This document shows positions 53,704-63,651 of a stretch of 64,000 nucleotides of DNA, piece by piece. Below the pieces are notes generated by a model that saw nothing but the letters and a program-made list of their open reading frames with translations, ran no database searches and had not been told where the DNA came from. Position 1 is the stretch's first letter, and every line of letters starts with the position of its first letter. The translations under genes were made by a program, and so were the position numbers. Origin of the DNA: Gambelia wislizenii (taxonomy: Eukaryota > Chordata > Lepidosauria > Squamata > Crotaphytidae); NCBI GenBank assembly GCA_030847615.1, contig JAUMIR010000001.1, forward strand, positions 86,539,501 through 86,603,500. Direction: 5' to 3'.

Positions 53704-53815
53704 ACTTGTCTATCTCGGATTGGCCTTTTTAGTCATCAGCGCGCTTGCAGAAAACGCGGGATGAGTCCTTCCTGAATTTTCATTTGCGAAGAAAAGCCAG
53801 AGAGAGAGAGATTAG
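52482..53815 (+). mobile_element. LINE-X, sense arm of head-to-head pair
   Basis: It is the longest LINE-X copy here. Its 3' UTR contains two small inverted repeats (GCGC...GCGC and the CTTCG/CGAAG type) and ends in AAAGCCAGAGAGAGAGAG. Confidence 0.85.
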
Positions 53816-54310
53816 CAATGTGCCATTTGTGAGCAACATTATTTTTCACTTACAAGCAACAAGCAATTAATTACGTTTTAAAATGTAACACTGGCACTAA
53901 AAATAATTTTAGAATAATGTTCCAAAGATTTGCATTTGGCACAAACACTCTGACCTCAGAACACCATGAGGAATTTGAACACTTTGCTTACAGTTCCCTG
54001 CGTAGATATTCACAGGTACGTTGCCTTGATTCTCCAGACACAAACACCAGACTTCAAACTGAGTTCCAAGCACTGAGGATGGGGGCTGTCCGGTAGTTCC
54101 AGGAAATTGACATCTGTGCTGTAGTGTCTAATTGCTGCAGCTGTCTCCCATATCCTAACCCTTGCCATATGTGAACACTATGCCTTGTCTGAACTATGTT
54201 GCTCAAACATAAAGTTATCCCTCAACAGCAGGGAACAGGGTCCTTCCCACAGGAGAATAATTCATCACCAAACCAAGATAAGCAAGGTAAGTTCTCTGCC
54301 ATTATTACAG
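53816..54310. other. No recognised feature
   Basis: Unique DNA; nothing identified. Confidence 0.4.
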
Positions 54311-54506
54311 CTGGCCTAACACACACTATACTGTTATATCACTATAGTATATTCCACTTTAACTGCCATGGCAACATCCTACGGAATCCTGGGATTTGCA
54401 GTTTAGGGAGAGTCTTTAGAATTCTCAGCCAGAGGGCTCTTGGGCTTCATTAGACTATAAACCTCAGAATTCTGAAGAATAATGCAGTGTAGTGTGATAG
54501 GGCCCT
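54311..54506. mobile_element. Palindromic MITE (4549 family)
   Basis: CCACTTTAACTGCCATGGC and ACGGAATCCTGGGATTTGCA occur near the left, with AACCTCAGAATTCTGAAG and AGTGTAGTGTGATAGGG to the right. The right half has lost one block. Confidence 0.65.
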
Positions 54507-55881
54507 CGGTGACATTTTTGCCAATCAGCATGCATAGAACTAAATGGCATGTCATTGAACCTATGATGTTCAGCTACAAAACTGAAGGAAGAATGGGGAT
54601 GTACTCTGTTTTTTTTAATTCCCCCACCCCATGAATTTCGAAAAGTTATTTTTCCAGCCACAGGCAACTGGTAACTTCCCAAGCCAAAGAATCATTTGCT
54701 GAATGATTCTTATGGTCATATAAATTCTATTAAGCCAGTAGTTCTATTCTAGTTGAGTCCAACAAGTGGTTTTAGACAATAATCTGATAAATCCCACGAG
54801 ATTTCCTGGAATACTCCTGGGCATTGCAAGTTACCTGCATTGTTTTTGTTAGTACTCTTAGCAGTTTACCGGCTGGAAGTGCAATGCCAGTATTTCTTTT
54901 AATGCTAAAGCATTAAAAAGGGTGGCGGAATTAAGCCTCCTTAAAGAGTCAAGCTTCATTTTCAGCAAACCAAACAATGGATTAGCTGTATTATTTCACA
55001 TTTTCTGAAATGCAGCCAGGAAAGTGTGAAATGATACAATGGAAATCCTGCTGAACAGGCAGGAGAATTCTGGGCAAATCTCTTAACATTACCTCTGGGG
55101 GGAAACTAGCATTCTTAGAAAAAGAGGCCTGACAGATGCAGTGACTGCATGCTTTAAACAAATGCCTTAAGGGCTTCAATGAGTTATACTGTACTTCTAC
55201 GTAGACCTGAATAGGATTGGCACCATGACCCATTCTCTATGGTGTGCTGTGCAACGTTCTCTATGACAGTTGAAAATAGCCACTGCCAGTGCTCCAAGGA
55301 ATTTGCTCAAGAAGGAATAAAAAACACAGCATGTCCTTGGTCTTCCCCAACACAAAGGTGTAAGCCAAGGCATGAGAGTATAGCTTCCAGTTATGCCACA
55401 GTTCAGAAAATTGAATTTCAGCCATTCAGTCAATTCATTGTATGATAGAGTGTGAGCTGCCCTCCTCATCTTGTTTCAGGGCCTTCTTATATACGATCCA
55501 GCTTCCAGGTTCATCATTTTAATACCTAAACACCAAATATTTAAAGGTTAGCTATGTGAGATACAACGATGCAGAATGCAGCTCTTGTGCAGATCAGGTG
55601 TATTTCCGTGGCATGTTTGCAGCAGGCTCCTGTGTGGATTGTGCCTTGTTGGGTCATATCAATCTCTTTTTCTTTCTGCTGCACTTAGGGTGGCCTCTTA
55701 CACATCACCAAAAAAACAAGTTAAGTCATTGCAAAGGAAGAGGACAAAGGAGGATGAAAATTTCCAAGTGCTAAAGTATATGAAAATATTCAGATTTGGA
55801 CCTGGGAATGTGTATCTGCCAAACAGGTGGTAATTCTGAGTGAGCAGCTTCAGGGCCCTAGCTCTCTCTTCTTTATGTTTC
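54507..55881. other. Unique DNA; possible conserved block 54760-55200
   Basis: No repeat or gene recognised. The 54760-55200 block (for example TTTTAATGCTAAAGCATTAA at about 54896) is repeat-free and AT-core rich. Conservation not testable here. Confidence 0.3.
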
Positions 55882-56182
55882 TTTTATTATTATTATTTAT
55901 TGAAGTATTTATACCCCGCTCTTGAGCCACAAAAGCTCTCAGAGCAGTATACAAATTGTTAAGCAACTTCCACATCTACACTACATTTTTTTATAGCGTG
56001 CTAGGCACTCTCTAAGCAGTTTCCAATGTGTGTTAGCTAATTGTCCCCACAAGCTGGGTACTCATTTTACTGACCTACAAAATGATGGAAGGCTGAGTGA
56101 ACTTTAAAGCCCTTGGGATCGAACTCACAACGTTGTGGCTGCAGTACTGGCATTTAACCACTGCTCCACCAAGGCTCCCTTT
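55882..56182 (-). mobile_element. tRNA-headed SINE with LINE-like tail, antisense
   Basis: On the minus strand a head with an A-box-like TGGTGGAGCAGTGGTTAAAT and B-box GAGTTCGATCCC is followed by GCTTGTGGGGACAATTAGC. A tail GAGCGGGGTATAAATAC with an (ATA)n end closes it. Its tail differs from the Sauria type, so it uses another LINE partner. Confidence 0.7.
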
Positions 56183-56342
56183 ATCTTAAAGCCAGGTTTG
56201 TGCTGGCCATGCTTGAAATGGAGGTGCCTTCAAGCAAAGACCTGTCCTCTGACCAGCCTTCAGAAAGAAGGCTGTCATCTGCAATGTAGAACACCAATAG
56301 TACTCATAATCCTTCTTGGGGAGGCTTCTGGCTCTGATATCA
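56183..56342. other. No recognised feature
   Basis: Short spacer. Confidence 0.35.
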
Positions 56343-56485
56343 GTGGGGCAATGAATCTGCTCTGGGTTGTAGTCAAAACTTTAAATGAGATAGCCAAGGG
56401 GATGAACCTATTTCTGGGACAGGATGCAACATCTTGGGAAGCTCCTTTAAAGTCTGGACAAACACTTGGAGTAGATTCACCACAC
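56343..56485. mobile_element. Palindromic MITE, copy 1 of 3
   Basis: AATCTGCTCTGGGTTGTAGT, then ACTTTAAATGAGATAGCC, mirrors AGCTCCTTTAAAGTCTGGAC and ACTTGGAGTAGATTCAC, around ACCTATTTCTGGGACAGG. Confidence 0.7.
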
Positions 56486-56640
56486 CACACCACACCACTC
56501 CACCACTGACACTGGAACTACCTGCTTCCACTGAACTACCTGCTTCCCCCTCAGCTGCCTCAGTTTGCTTCACAGTAGGATCAGCTCTGTGTTGGCTTGG
56601 CATATGGCTACATGTTCATTTTAGGGGTAGTTTTATCACA

Positions 56641-56873
56641 GGGAGCCAACATGGTGCAGTGGTTTGAGTGCTGGACTAGGATTCTGGGAGACTAGGGTTT
56701 GAATCCCATGGGAACTCCACTGGGTGATCTTAAGCGAGCCATACTCTCTCAGAGGAATTCAATGGTAAACCCTCTCTGAAAAAATCTTGGCAAGAAAACT
56801 CTCCAAGAGGGTCATCACAAGTCAGAGCCAGCTTGAAGGCACATCATAACAACAACAACAACAACAACAACAA
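56641..56873 (+). mobile_element. Sauria SINE, full length, sense
   Basis: Head: A box TGGTGCAGTGGTTTGAGTGC and B box GGGTTTGAATCCC. Middle: AAATCTTGGCAAGAAAAC. Tail: CATCACAAGTCAGAGCCAGC then TTGAAGGCAC and (AAC)n. It is the best reference copy of this SINE in the window. The internal promoter boxes are nearly intact. Confidence 0.85.
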
Positions 56874-56970
56874 GCTTTATTATGGCTGGTAGGAGAATTA
56901 TAACCAGCCGCTTTGAGTCCCATTCAGGAGAAAAGTGGGATATGAATCAAATAAATCAATAAAATAATCT
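56874..56970 (+). mobile_element. LINE/SINE 3' tail
   Basis: CAGCCGCTTTGAGTCCC then AAAGTGGGATATGAATC and an AAAT-type tail lie directly after the Sauria SINE. Confidence 0.5.
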
Positions 56971-57746
56971 GGGTTTGTCCAGAGTTTATGCCAAATTATT
57001 TATCAGGGTGAAAGGAATGCAACAATTTGGAGTGCAGTATTTGAAAGTTCTGTCTCAGCTTGGTTAGGAGGGGGTGACAGCAGAACTTTAAAATGTTTTC
57101 CTGTCCAAATAGCATTAAATTGGTATTGCTCCATGTGTTGTCCCATCTATTCAGGAAAGACTGGAAACTGTCAGCATGGCAAATGTACAAAGCATAATTG
57201 TATGTTGTCTAATCATATCTGGATATCTCCTCTCCAGTGGTTTCCTGCTGGTAAACCACAGAAAAGGGAGGCAGTGGTAAGTAAACAGGGAGAAACATGA
57301 GGAAATACTATTTTTGCAATTAATATAATGGCATCCTCATTTGGTGGATATTGCCAATTAAAACAAGTGGTCTCTTTTTCTATTATGTGGGCTCTGGGAA
57401 ATGTAGAACATAATCTCGGTTGACTGTGTTAAGTGCTGACTGAGGTGAACCATTCTGCTATATTAATATTATGGCGAACTACATCTGTCACTTCATGGTA
57501 TAGCAGGCATTTTGTATGTACTCATGTGAGGTCTGCTTCATCTGTATACATGCAAATAAAACTGATTTCTTGTCATGCATTTAAATGTATGTACTTTCCA
57601 ATTTGTACTTGATTTAAAAACACTATTCCCTTCATTAATTTGACAACTTTATACACCATCTCTTCAGCACATCTGTAGAGAAACATCTACACATACACAC
57701 TTTTTTCTGGAGCATTCTAAACTGAAAGCTGATGGTTCCCATTTCA
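56971..57746. other. No recognised feature
   Basis: Unique DNA; nothing identified. Confidence 0.4.
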
Positions 57747-57892
57747 GTGGGTTGGCGAATCCAGTCTGGGCTTTAGTCTGAACTTTAGAAGAACTACCCA
57801 AGGTGCTGAATCCTGTTGCCTAGCAGGTTCCACCACTTGGATGGCTTCTTTCAGCCTAAAATCCAGAGCAGATTCACCAGTCTACTGACATG
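57747..57892. mobile_element. Palindromic MITE, copy 2 of 3
   Basis: GCGAATCCAGTCTGGGCTTT and CTGAACTTTAGAAGAACTAC mirror AATCCAGAGCAGATTCACC; the family is as at 56343. Confidence 0.6.
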
Positions 57893-58309
57893 CAAACCAT
57901 GGAATATCATTGATTCTCAATAAACTCAGAACTTCTGTCCCAGAGTCTGTAAAATCTGCCCCAATCTCAATTTCTAATTGACCTGCTTATTCCAAGTCTG
58001 GCTTAAGGACATTTTGTGACTTGAGATGGAACAGCAAATGGCACTCCTGCCCCATAACATAGTGCATAGTACCCAAGCCAGTCAAGTTATTTTGGCACCT
58101 GAGCCACAAAATCCTCCAAGCATCTCTCCCTGTCCTTGGCAATGCAAACACAACAGTAACAAGTAAATAACTAACAATTTGCTGCCCCCTTTTTGCTGCC
58201 ACTTGAAACGTGCTACCAAATATATGGGCCCGCACTAGGTTATCTGGGCAGCTCCTGGACTCCAGTGGCTGGTACACAGTGTTGGAAGTAGCTGTGCTAA
58301 TGACTGGTG
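57893..58309. other. No recognised feature
   Basis: The minus-strand frame 57987-58277 has no recognisable domain. Nothing identified. Confidence 0.35.
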
Positions 58310-58462
58310 GTGGCAGGGATGGAGAATAGCCTTCGCTCTAGGCTTCAGTTTGAACTTTAAGGGACATATCCAAAGTGTTGCAACCTATCCCCTAAATAGG
58401 TTCAGCAGCTTGAATAGCTCCTTTAAAGTTCAGACAAAAACCCAGAGCAGATTAACCACTCT
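58310..58462. mobile_element. Palindromic MITE, copy 3 of 3
   Basis: TTTGAACTTTAAGGGACATA mirrors GCTCCTTTAAAGTTCAGAC. The centre CCTAAATAGGTTCAGCAGC is the reverse complement of copy 1's, so this copy is inverted relative to it. Confidence 0.65.
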
Positions 58463-59660
58463 ACTAACATGGAAGCCACCAGCTGCCACTGCCTGATCTT
58501 GATCAGAAATAAGCCTGAAACATCTACTTAGTGAGATTAGGCAGATTTTACGATGCCTTCACCCTGCCTTATTCATATAATGCTATGGTTGTTTCCAATT
58601 ACATTGTCCTCCATTTATAATCTTGTCTTGTTTCCCATCACATCTTTTGGCCTGTTCCTTTACCACACAGGCTGCTGTCAGGCAGAGCTATTAGGGCTCA
58701 CAAACAAAAGGCACTGTCATTTACTTCTTTATCAGATGTTCTGTACTAAGAATAAAAGGATGGAAGGCACAATAGGAAAACATGGGAGTGCTAGGAATGG
58801 AAGGCAACAACACCAGAGCCTCCTATAAAGGTTCATGAATGACGACGCAGTGTGGCTGCAGAGGAATAGCCTCACCTGGAAGCACCCCAGTTGTCTATTA
58901 AGGAGGGGAAAAGATGGAATAGCTGCATAGCGCTTCTAGTTTCTAGGGTGAAGAGTACATGTGTTATTGAGCAGCACAAGAGTGTACTGCAAAGGGTATG
59001 GCTAGGTAATAAGAGGGCAAAAGTTCATAATGTGGAAGAACACACAAAGCTACGATTTTAAGCAGAGGAACCCTGGAATCTATGTACAGAGTTTAGGAAA
59101 GCCTGAAAAAAAAGGAACCACCACCACCACTGCCGCCACTACAACAACCGAGCCTACTGGGAAGGGCAAGACTTTACTCGTCCTTTCCTCTTCCTCCTGC
59201 TAACTTAGGCTGAACCTATACATGGGCTGTATCCCAGCTTCACTACGTAGTATCCTTGCCCTGGTTTGACCCCTTTATTGCCACACACACCTGTTTTAAT
59301 CTAAACTGAAATCACTTTGAAATGCCATACGGGACACCATTACATAGCTGCATTGGTGCAAGAGGGTGTTTCTACTGTGTGTATGTGTTCGCCATATAGG
59401 CTTATGTCTGGTCACAGAACCTCAGCAGATGCAAATGGGTTTTTTTGGTGGGGGGAAGGATCCCACCCTGCAAGCACATATTTATATATTTGCTTAATCA
59501 AATAGCCTTTGTTTTCCCATAGTTATGATTGCCCACCTGTGCTACTATAGAGTGAAGCTGGTAGAGCTGGAAAGGTGAAGTGCCAGCCTGCAAATGTGTA
59601 CAATGGTAGGTATGCAAAGGTTTGCATACAAACACTACATCCAAAAAAAAAAAAAAAAAA
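58463..59660. other. Unique DNA; transposon end relic near 59209; A homopolymer
   Basis: CTGAACCTATACATGGGCTG at about 59210 resembles the terminus of the 13048-family transposon. An A run lies at 59643-59660. No gene. Confidence 0.35.
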
Positions 59661-60249
59661 GGAGATTGTCAGATGCACTAAATATGGTGTGATAATGATG
59701 CCAGGAGATCACAAAAGGGCTTGATTTTCAGACGATGTCATGTCCAGGTCGTCATGCTCCCATGCTGGTCCCATTCCATCATCGTTCTATTTTATTCATG
59801 GGCTAAGCTGTGAATAGATCGCCTGTTCTGTTTCTGTTACGGAATGCCAGGTGAGTAAAAAGGTGCCCCGTTATGCTGGCACAATGCCAGCATCAGTGGG
59901 AGGTCCATGCTGAACACTTCTGGGTGAGATTGGGAGATCCAGGTAAGTGACACATTTTTTGTACCCTCCCTGGGTAACTTGGCTTGGTTTGAATTTTTAA
60001 AGTGTATTTTTCCTTTAAGGTTTGAATTTCCCACGTGCTTGTCCTCTTGTGAGAACAGCCTGGGATTTCAAACTGGGAAGTGAATGCAGCTCCGTGAAAG
60101 CTGCATTCACTCCTGGGCTGCCAAGGGGAGGGGAGGATTGTGCTATAAGGTAAGTGTGAATGTTTTCATTCATGTGCCGGGACAGGAGGGGGGCAGGAAA
60201 GGAGATAGCGAGACAGGGACACTATTTTTGTCCTTGTCTGAAAATCTCC
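59661..60249 (+). mobile_element. Harbinger-like MITE, long form, well preserved
   Basis: The 589-bp element runs from GGAGATTGTCAGATGCAC to GTCTGAAAATCTCC. CCAGGTAAGTG lies at 59939-59949 and AAGGTAAGTG at 60147-60156. The shared GAGCTC-type and GGTGCCCCGTTATGCTGGC blocks are intact. Inserted after an A run; duplication unclear. Confidence 0.75.
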
Positions 60250-60250
60250 A

Positions 60251-60628
60251 GAGAAAGAAAGAAAGAGATGCAAACAAGGGAGCTACACTTCCATGGCAGG
60301 AAAGATCAGATAACCTTGTTGCACCATGCACCATGGCCATGCACCAAACTGGTGCCGCCGCCTCCACCATCCCCATGATTCCACCATAAGATACCAATTT
60401 GTGTATCCTGCTTTCACTTTCCTTCTGCTATTTTTTACTAACAGAAGTTCTTCATTAGTAAAAAATAGTGGAAAATAGCAGAAGGAAAATGAAAGCAGGA
60501 CGGAGGGAGAACAAATGGAGATCGGCAGAAGGACGTGTGTGTGTGTGTGAAATGGAGTGCAGGCAGCGGAACAGCCCCCTTTCTCTCCCGATCTCCATGG
60601 GGGTTATTTCCACCATCTGAAAATCTCC
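60251..60628. mobile_element. Possible further MITE with strong central hairpin
   Basis: The right end CCATCTGAAAATCTCC is Harbinger-like. The left TIR is not visible because the segment abuts the previous element. The centre is an almost perfect hairpin (60406-60441 with 60455-60500). Confidence 0.4.
60406..60500. repeat. Near-perfect inverted repeat
   Basis: The left arm TCCTGCTTTCACTTTCC...TTTTTTACTAA faces TTAGTAAAAAATAG...GAAAGCAGGA. The only large mismatch is a roughly 10-nt duplication (around AATAG) in the right arm. The loop is 13 nt. Confidence 0.88.
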
Positions 60629-60680
60629 ATTGTTAAAGTGGAATCATAGTGCTATAATCCTGTAGCATGAAAGAGCTCCT
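60629..60680. mobile_element. Half of palindromic MITE (4549 family)
   Basis: TTAAAGTGGAATCATAGTGC then TATAATCC is the right arm of the 4549 family. Confidence 0.45.
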
Positions 60681-62343
60681 GGCCTACATAACAGGAATAG
60701 GGAAAGATAGAAACATTTTGCCTGTGGGTAAGGAAAAGAGTCAGTTTGGCTCATGGAAGGAGTCAAAGAGAAAGGGCATAACAGAACAGCAGCTGCAAGA
60801 ACTCTGTGACAGTTGCAGTAATTCTATGGCCAAAGAAAACAGTCCAGAGTCCAAAGAACCCCTGCCTTGTCATGTCTCTTTTAAGAAAGGCAATAAAATA
60901 GTTATGACTTTTGTTTCAGATTTACTTTAACAACTTGACTTTAAAGGATGCAGGAAGCATTCCTACAAATTCATATAGCGAGCTAACATTTCCATTGGAC
61001 TCAGATAACAGGTTTCCATGCCAAAAGTTGCTGAAGTAGTATACACCTGCACAAAATAAACTACACAGCTGAAAAACTTACATTCGCTGAACAAAACTCA
61101 ACAGGGTTGTTTTAGGTCAGGGGTGGGAGGGATGGAACTGTGTAGGTGTTGGGGCCAATTTTACAAACTTCAATCTGACCACAGGCTGAACCCCTACAGA
61201 GCATACTAAATTCCCCTTTTTCTCCTCTGTTTCCCCTCCAGAGGGGTCATTGGTACTAACATAACCTCTCTTTAGGAGGGAAAATGAAGGCAAAAGAAAC
61301 TATTTGAAGATGGTGGTGGTTCTGAGGTGGTTTATGAGATGGGTTGGAGAGAGGGTTTTCTTTTCAAAAGTGTTGGAGGACGCTGGGTGCAATTTTTGCC
61401 TGAAAATCAAGCTGATTATTTTAAAAAGTGAGGAGGATGGGTGACTTCGGGGGTTGCAACAGTGGGGTCCGGGGACCACATGCAGCTTGCAGGCCACATT
61501 TCTCCACTCTTGTTTAAGGCCCACTATTGCTTATAACAAGCAGAAAGTACAGTACAGTAGTAGGTCCCATTCAAATGAGTGCACATCCAAAAGCAGCCAA
61601 GATTTACTTGAGTTCATATGTAAAAGCAGCTAATATTTACATCACTGCACATGTAAAAGCAGCTAAACCTGAAATATAAGCAAGCGGGGGTGGGGGAAGC
61701 CGTATGCCAGAGATTTCCAACACAGAACAATTTTGCAAATCGCAGCAGTATTAATAGGGGACACCTAGTGGTGGACAGCCATAGCAGGCAATTCCTTAAA
61801 ACAATGTGCAGTATGTAAAGTGTACAATAAAATGATCTCTAACAAAAGCTGCAAAATTGTATGTAGTTTGGAGTTCAGATGATTTAGATAACTTACGTGG
61901 AAAAGGTATCTAATAGATCTAAATATAGGTTAAGTTTTTAAAAAATGCCTTGTGCTTTTGTTTTTATGAGCTGGATTTTGTTGCAACCTACAGTAAGCAT
62001 GGGGATTAGCTGGGAATGGCATTTTGCACTCGATGCCATAATACACTTGTCAGTTATTTCTAGGAACAACAGTGACAGGCTATAGAGAAAAGGCTTCAAA
62101 GCACAGCCAGATTGCTTAATAGGCACAACTTAGGACATTCAGTGCTGAATATAGCGCAAGTGGAAGATATGAGGGTGTGCTTCCAAAGATTTTTCATGGA
62201 CAGTCTTTAAAAGCTGAAAGCAATTTGCTTTTCTTCCTCCCTAGGGGCAAATTTGTGTGCCCATCCATTATGCAAACAGGATGTTTATTTTATTTCATTT
62301 AATAAAAGCATGGGCCACACCTTTCTAATGCAGTTATATATTC
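60681..62343. other. No gene; weak MITE ends near 61110-61200 and 61450-61515
   Basis: GGGGTCCGGGGACCACATGC then AGCTTGCAGGCCACATTTC resembles a hAT-type MITE arm. The rest is unique DNA; frames at 60667-60930 and 61300-61524 show no known domain. Confidence 0.35.
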
Positions 62344-63005
62344 AATTCGACCATTGTTGGTGATCAATTTGGCCAAGCCTGAGATGTTGTTTCAGGGAGT
62401 CCTTGTATCGCTTTTTTGGAGCGCCCCTCTTACGCTGACCCGTGGCGAGTTCACCATAGAGTACTATTTTTGGGAGGTGATGGTCCTCCATCCTAGAAAT
62501 GTGCCCGGCCCAGCGCAACTGTGTTTTCAATATCATGGCCTCAATGCTGGTCAAGGATAGCAACATTCGTCACATAGTCAGTCTAGTGTATATTTAGGAT
62601 TGTGCGTATACAGCACTGATGAAAGCGTTCGAGGAGTTGTAAGTGGTGGCGATAGGTGACCCATGTTTCAGACCTATAAAGGAGAATAGACAGTACAATG
62701 GCTCTATACACATTGATTTTTGTGCTTCACCTCAGGTGTTTATTACTCCAGACTCTTTTGTAAAGTCTTCCAAATGAGATATATGCCTTTGCTAATCTGT
62801 GATCGATCTCTTTGTCAGTCTTGGCATCTGAGGAGATGATGCTTCCCAGGTAGGTGAACTGCTGAACGGACTTAAGCACAGATTTGCAGACGGCAATGTG
62901 GGGATGATGGTGTTCGTCCTGTGGTGCAGGCTGGTAAAGAACTTCCATTTTCTTCAGGTTGACTTCCAGCCCAAACAGCTCTTCAGCTGTTGCAAAGCAG
63001 GATGT
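62342..63005 (-). pseudogene. LINE-X reverse transcriptase remnant, inverted part
   Basis: The minus-strand frames give LEVNLKKMEVLYQPAPQDEH and FTYLGSIISSDAKTDKEIDH, then RLYKRVWSNKHLR (62727-63170 frame). After a break they give TSIEAMILKTQLRWAGHISR and ELATGQRKRGAPKKRYKDSL (62342-62566). The FADD box and upstream domains are absent. Dead copy. Confidence 0.8.
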
Positions 63006-63150
63006 TATCACGCAAGGAGACCTTCTGCTGTGCTTTCTGCAACCAGACATGCTTATCTCGGATTGGCCTTTTTTAGTCATCAGCGCACTTGCAGAAAGCA
63101 CAGGATGAGTCCTTCCTGAATCTTCTTTTGCGAAGAAAAGCCAGAGAGAG
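62344..63150. mobile_element. LINE-X with 5' inversion (minus 62344-63005, plus 63006-63150)
   Basis: The left segment is antisense and spans from IDHQQW back to SCFATAEELFGLEVNLKK. The right segment is sense and begins at the KETFCCAFCN codons, running to the 3' end CTTTTGCGAAGAAAAGCC and (AG)n. Only about 130 bp of the element are missing between the two parts. This is the configuration produced by twin priming. Confidence 0.8.
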
Positions 63151-63302
63151 AGAGACAGCCAGAGATACATTCAGTTCTGATCACATTAAAAAAGATCCAT
63201 TCAAATGCACTCAAAGTATAATTAGGTATAGTCTACACCATGCAAAACATGCATGGGTGTGAGCTGATTATTTCTCTGATAATATCCTTGGCAATACTAT
63301 AC
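63151..63302. other. No recognised feature
   Basis: Short spacer. Confidence 0.35.
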
Positions 63303-63304
63303 TA

Positions 63305-63651
63305 CACTTGTCCCTCAACTTTCATGGGGGTTAGGGACCCAGGATCCCTGCGAAAGTGGGAAAAATGCAAATATAGGACACTTTATTTTTTACCTGAGAG
63401 AACACTTCTCTAGGCATTTGTAGGTCCTCCAGCACATTTCTGTGGTCACCTCCAGGTGGAAGTTGACCATAGAATCATGCTGGAGGACCTAGAAAGTTGA
63501 CCACAGAATTGTGCTGGACGACCTAGAAATGCCCAGAGATAACTTTTTTTTTGGTCATGTATTGGGCAGCAGTGCAGGCAACAGCAAATACAATAATCCA
63601 CGAAGAATAAAATCTACAAATGTTTAACCTGCAGATGTGGAGGGATGACTG
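63305..63651. mobile_element. Tc1/mariner-type MITE, TSD TA
   Basis: The 347-bp element has inverted ends CACTTGTCCCTCAACTTTC and ATGTGGAGGGATGACTG and TA on both sides (63303-63304 and 63652-63653). Inside lie two adjacent 34-bp direct repeats (63462-63495 and 63496-63529). No transposase. Confidence 0.7.

Noticed and set aside
56641..56740. tRNA gene
   Set aside because: The A and B boxes are present but no cloverleaf acceptor stem closes, and the sequence continues as a SINE.
57987..58277. 96-residue minus-strand ORF as a host exon
   Set aside because: No recognisable domain, no convincing flanking splice sites, and it sits between two MITE copies.
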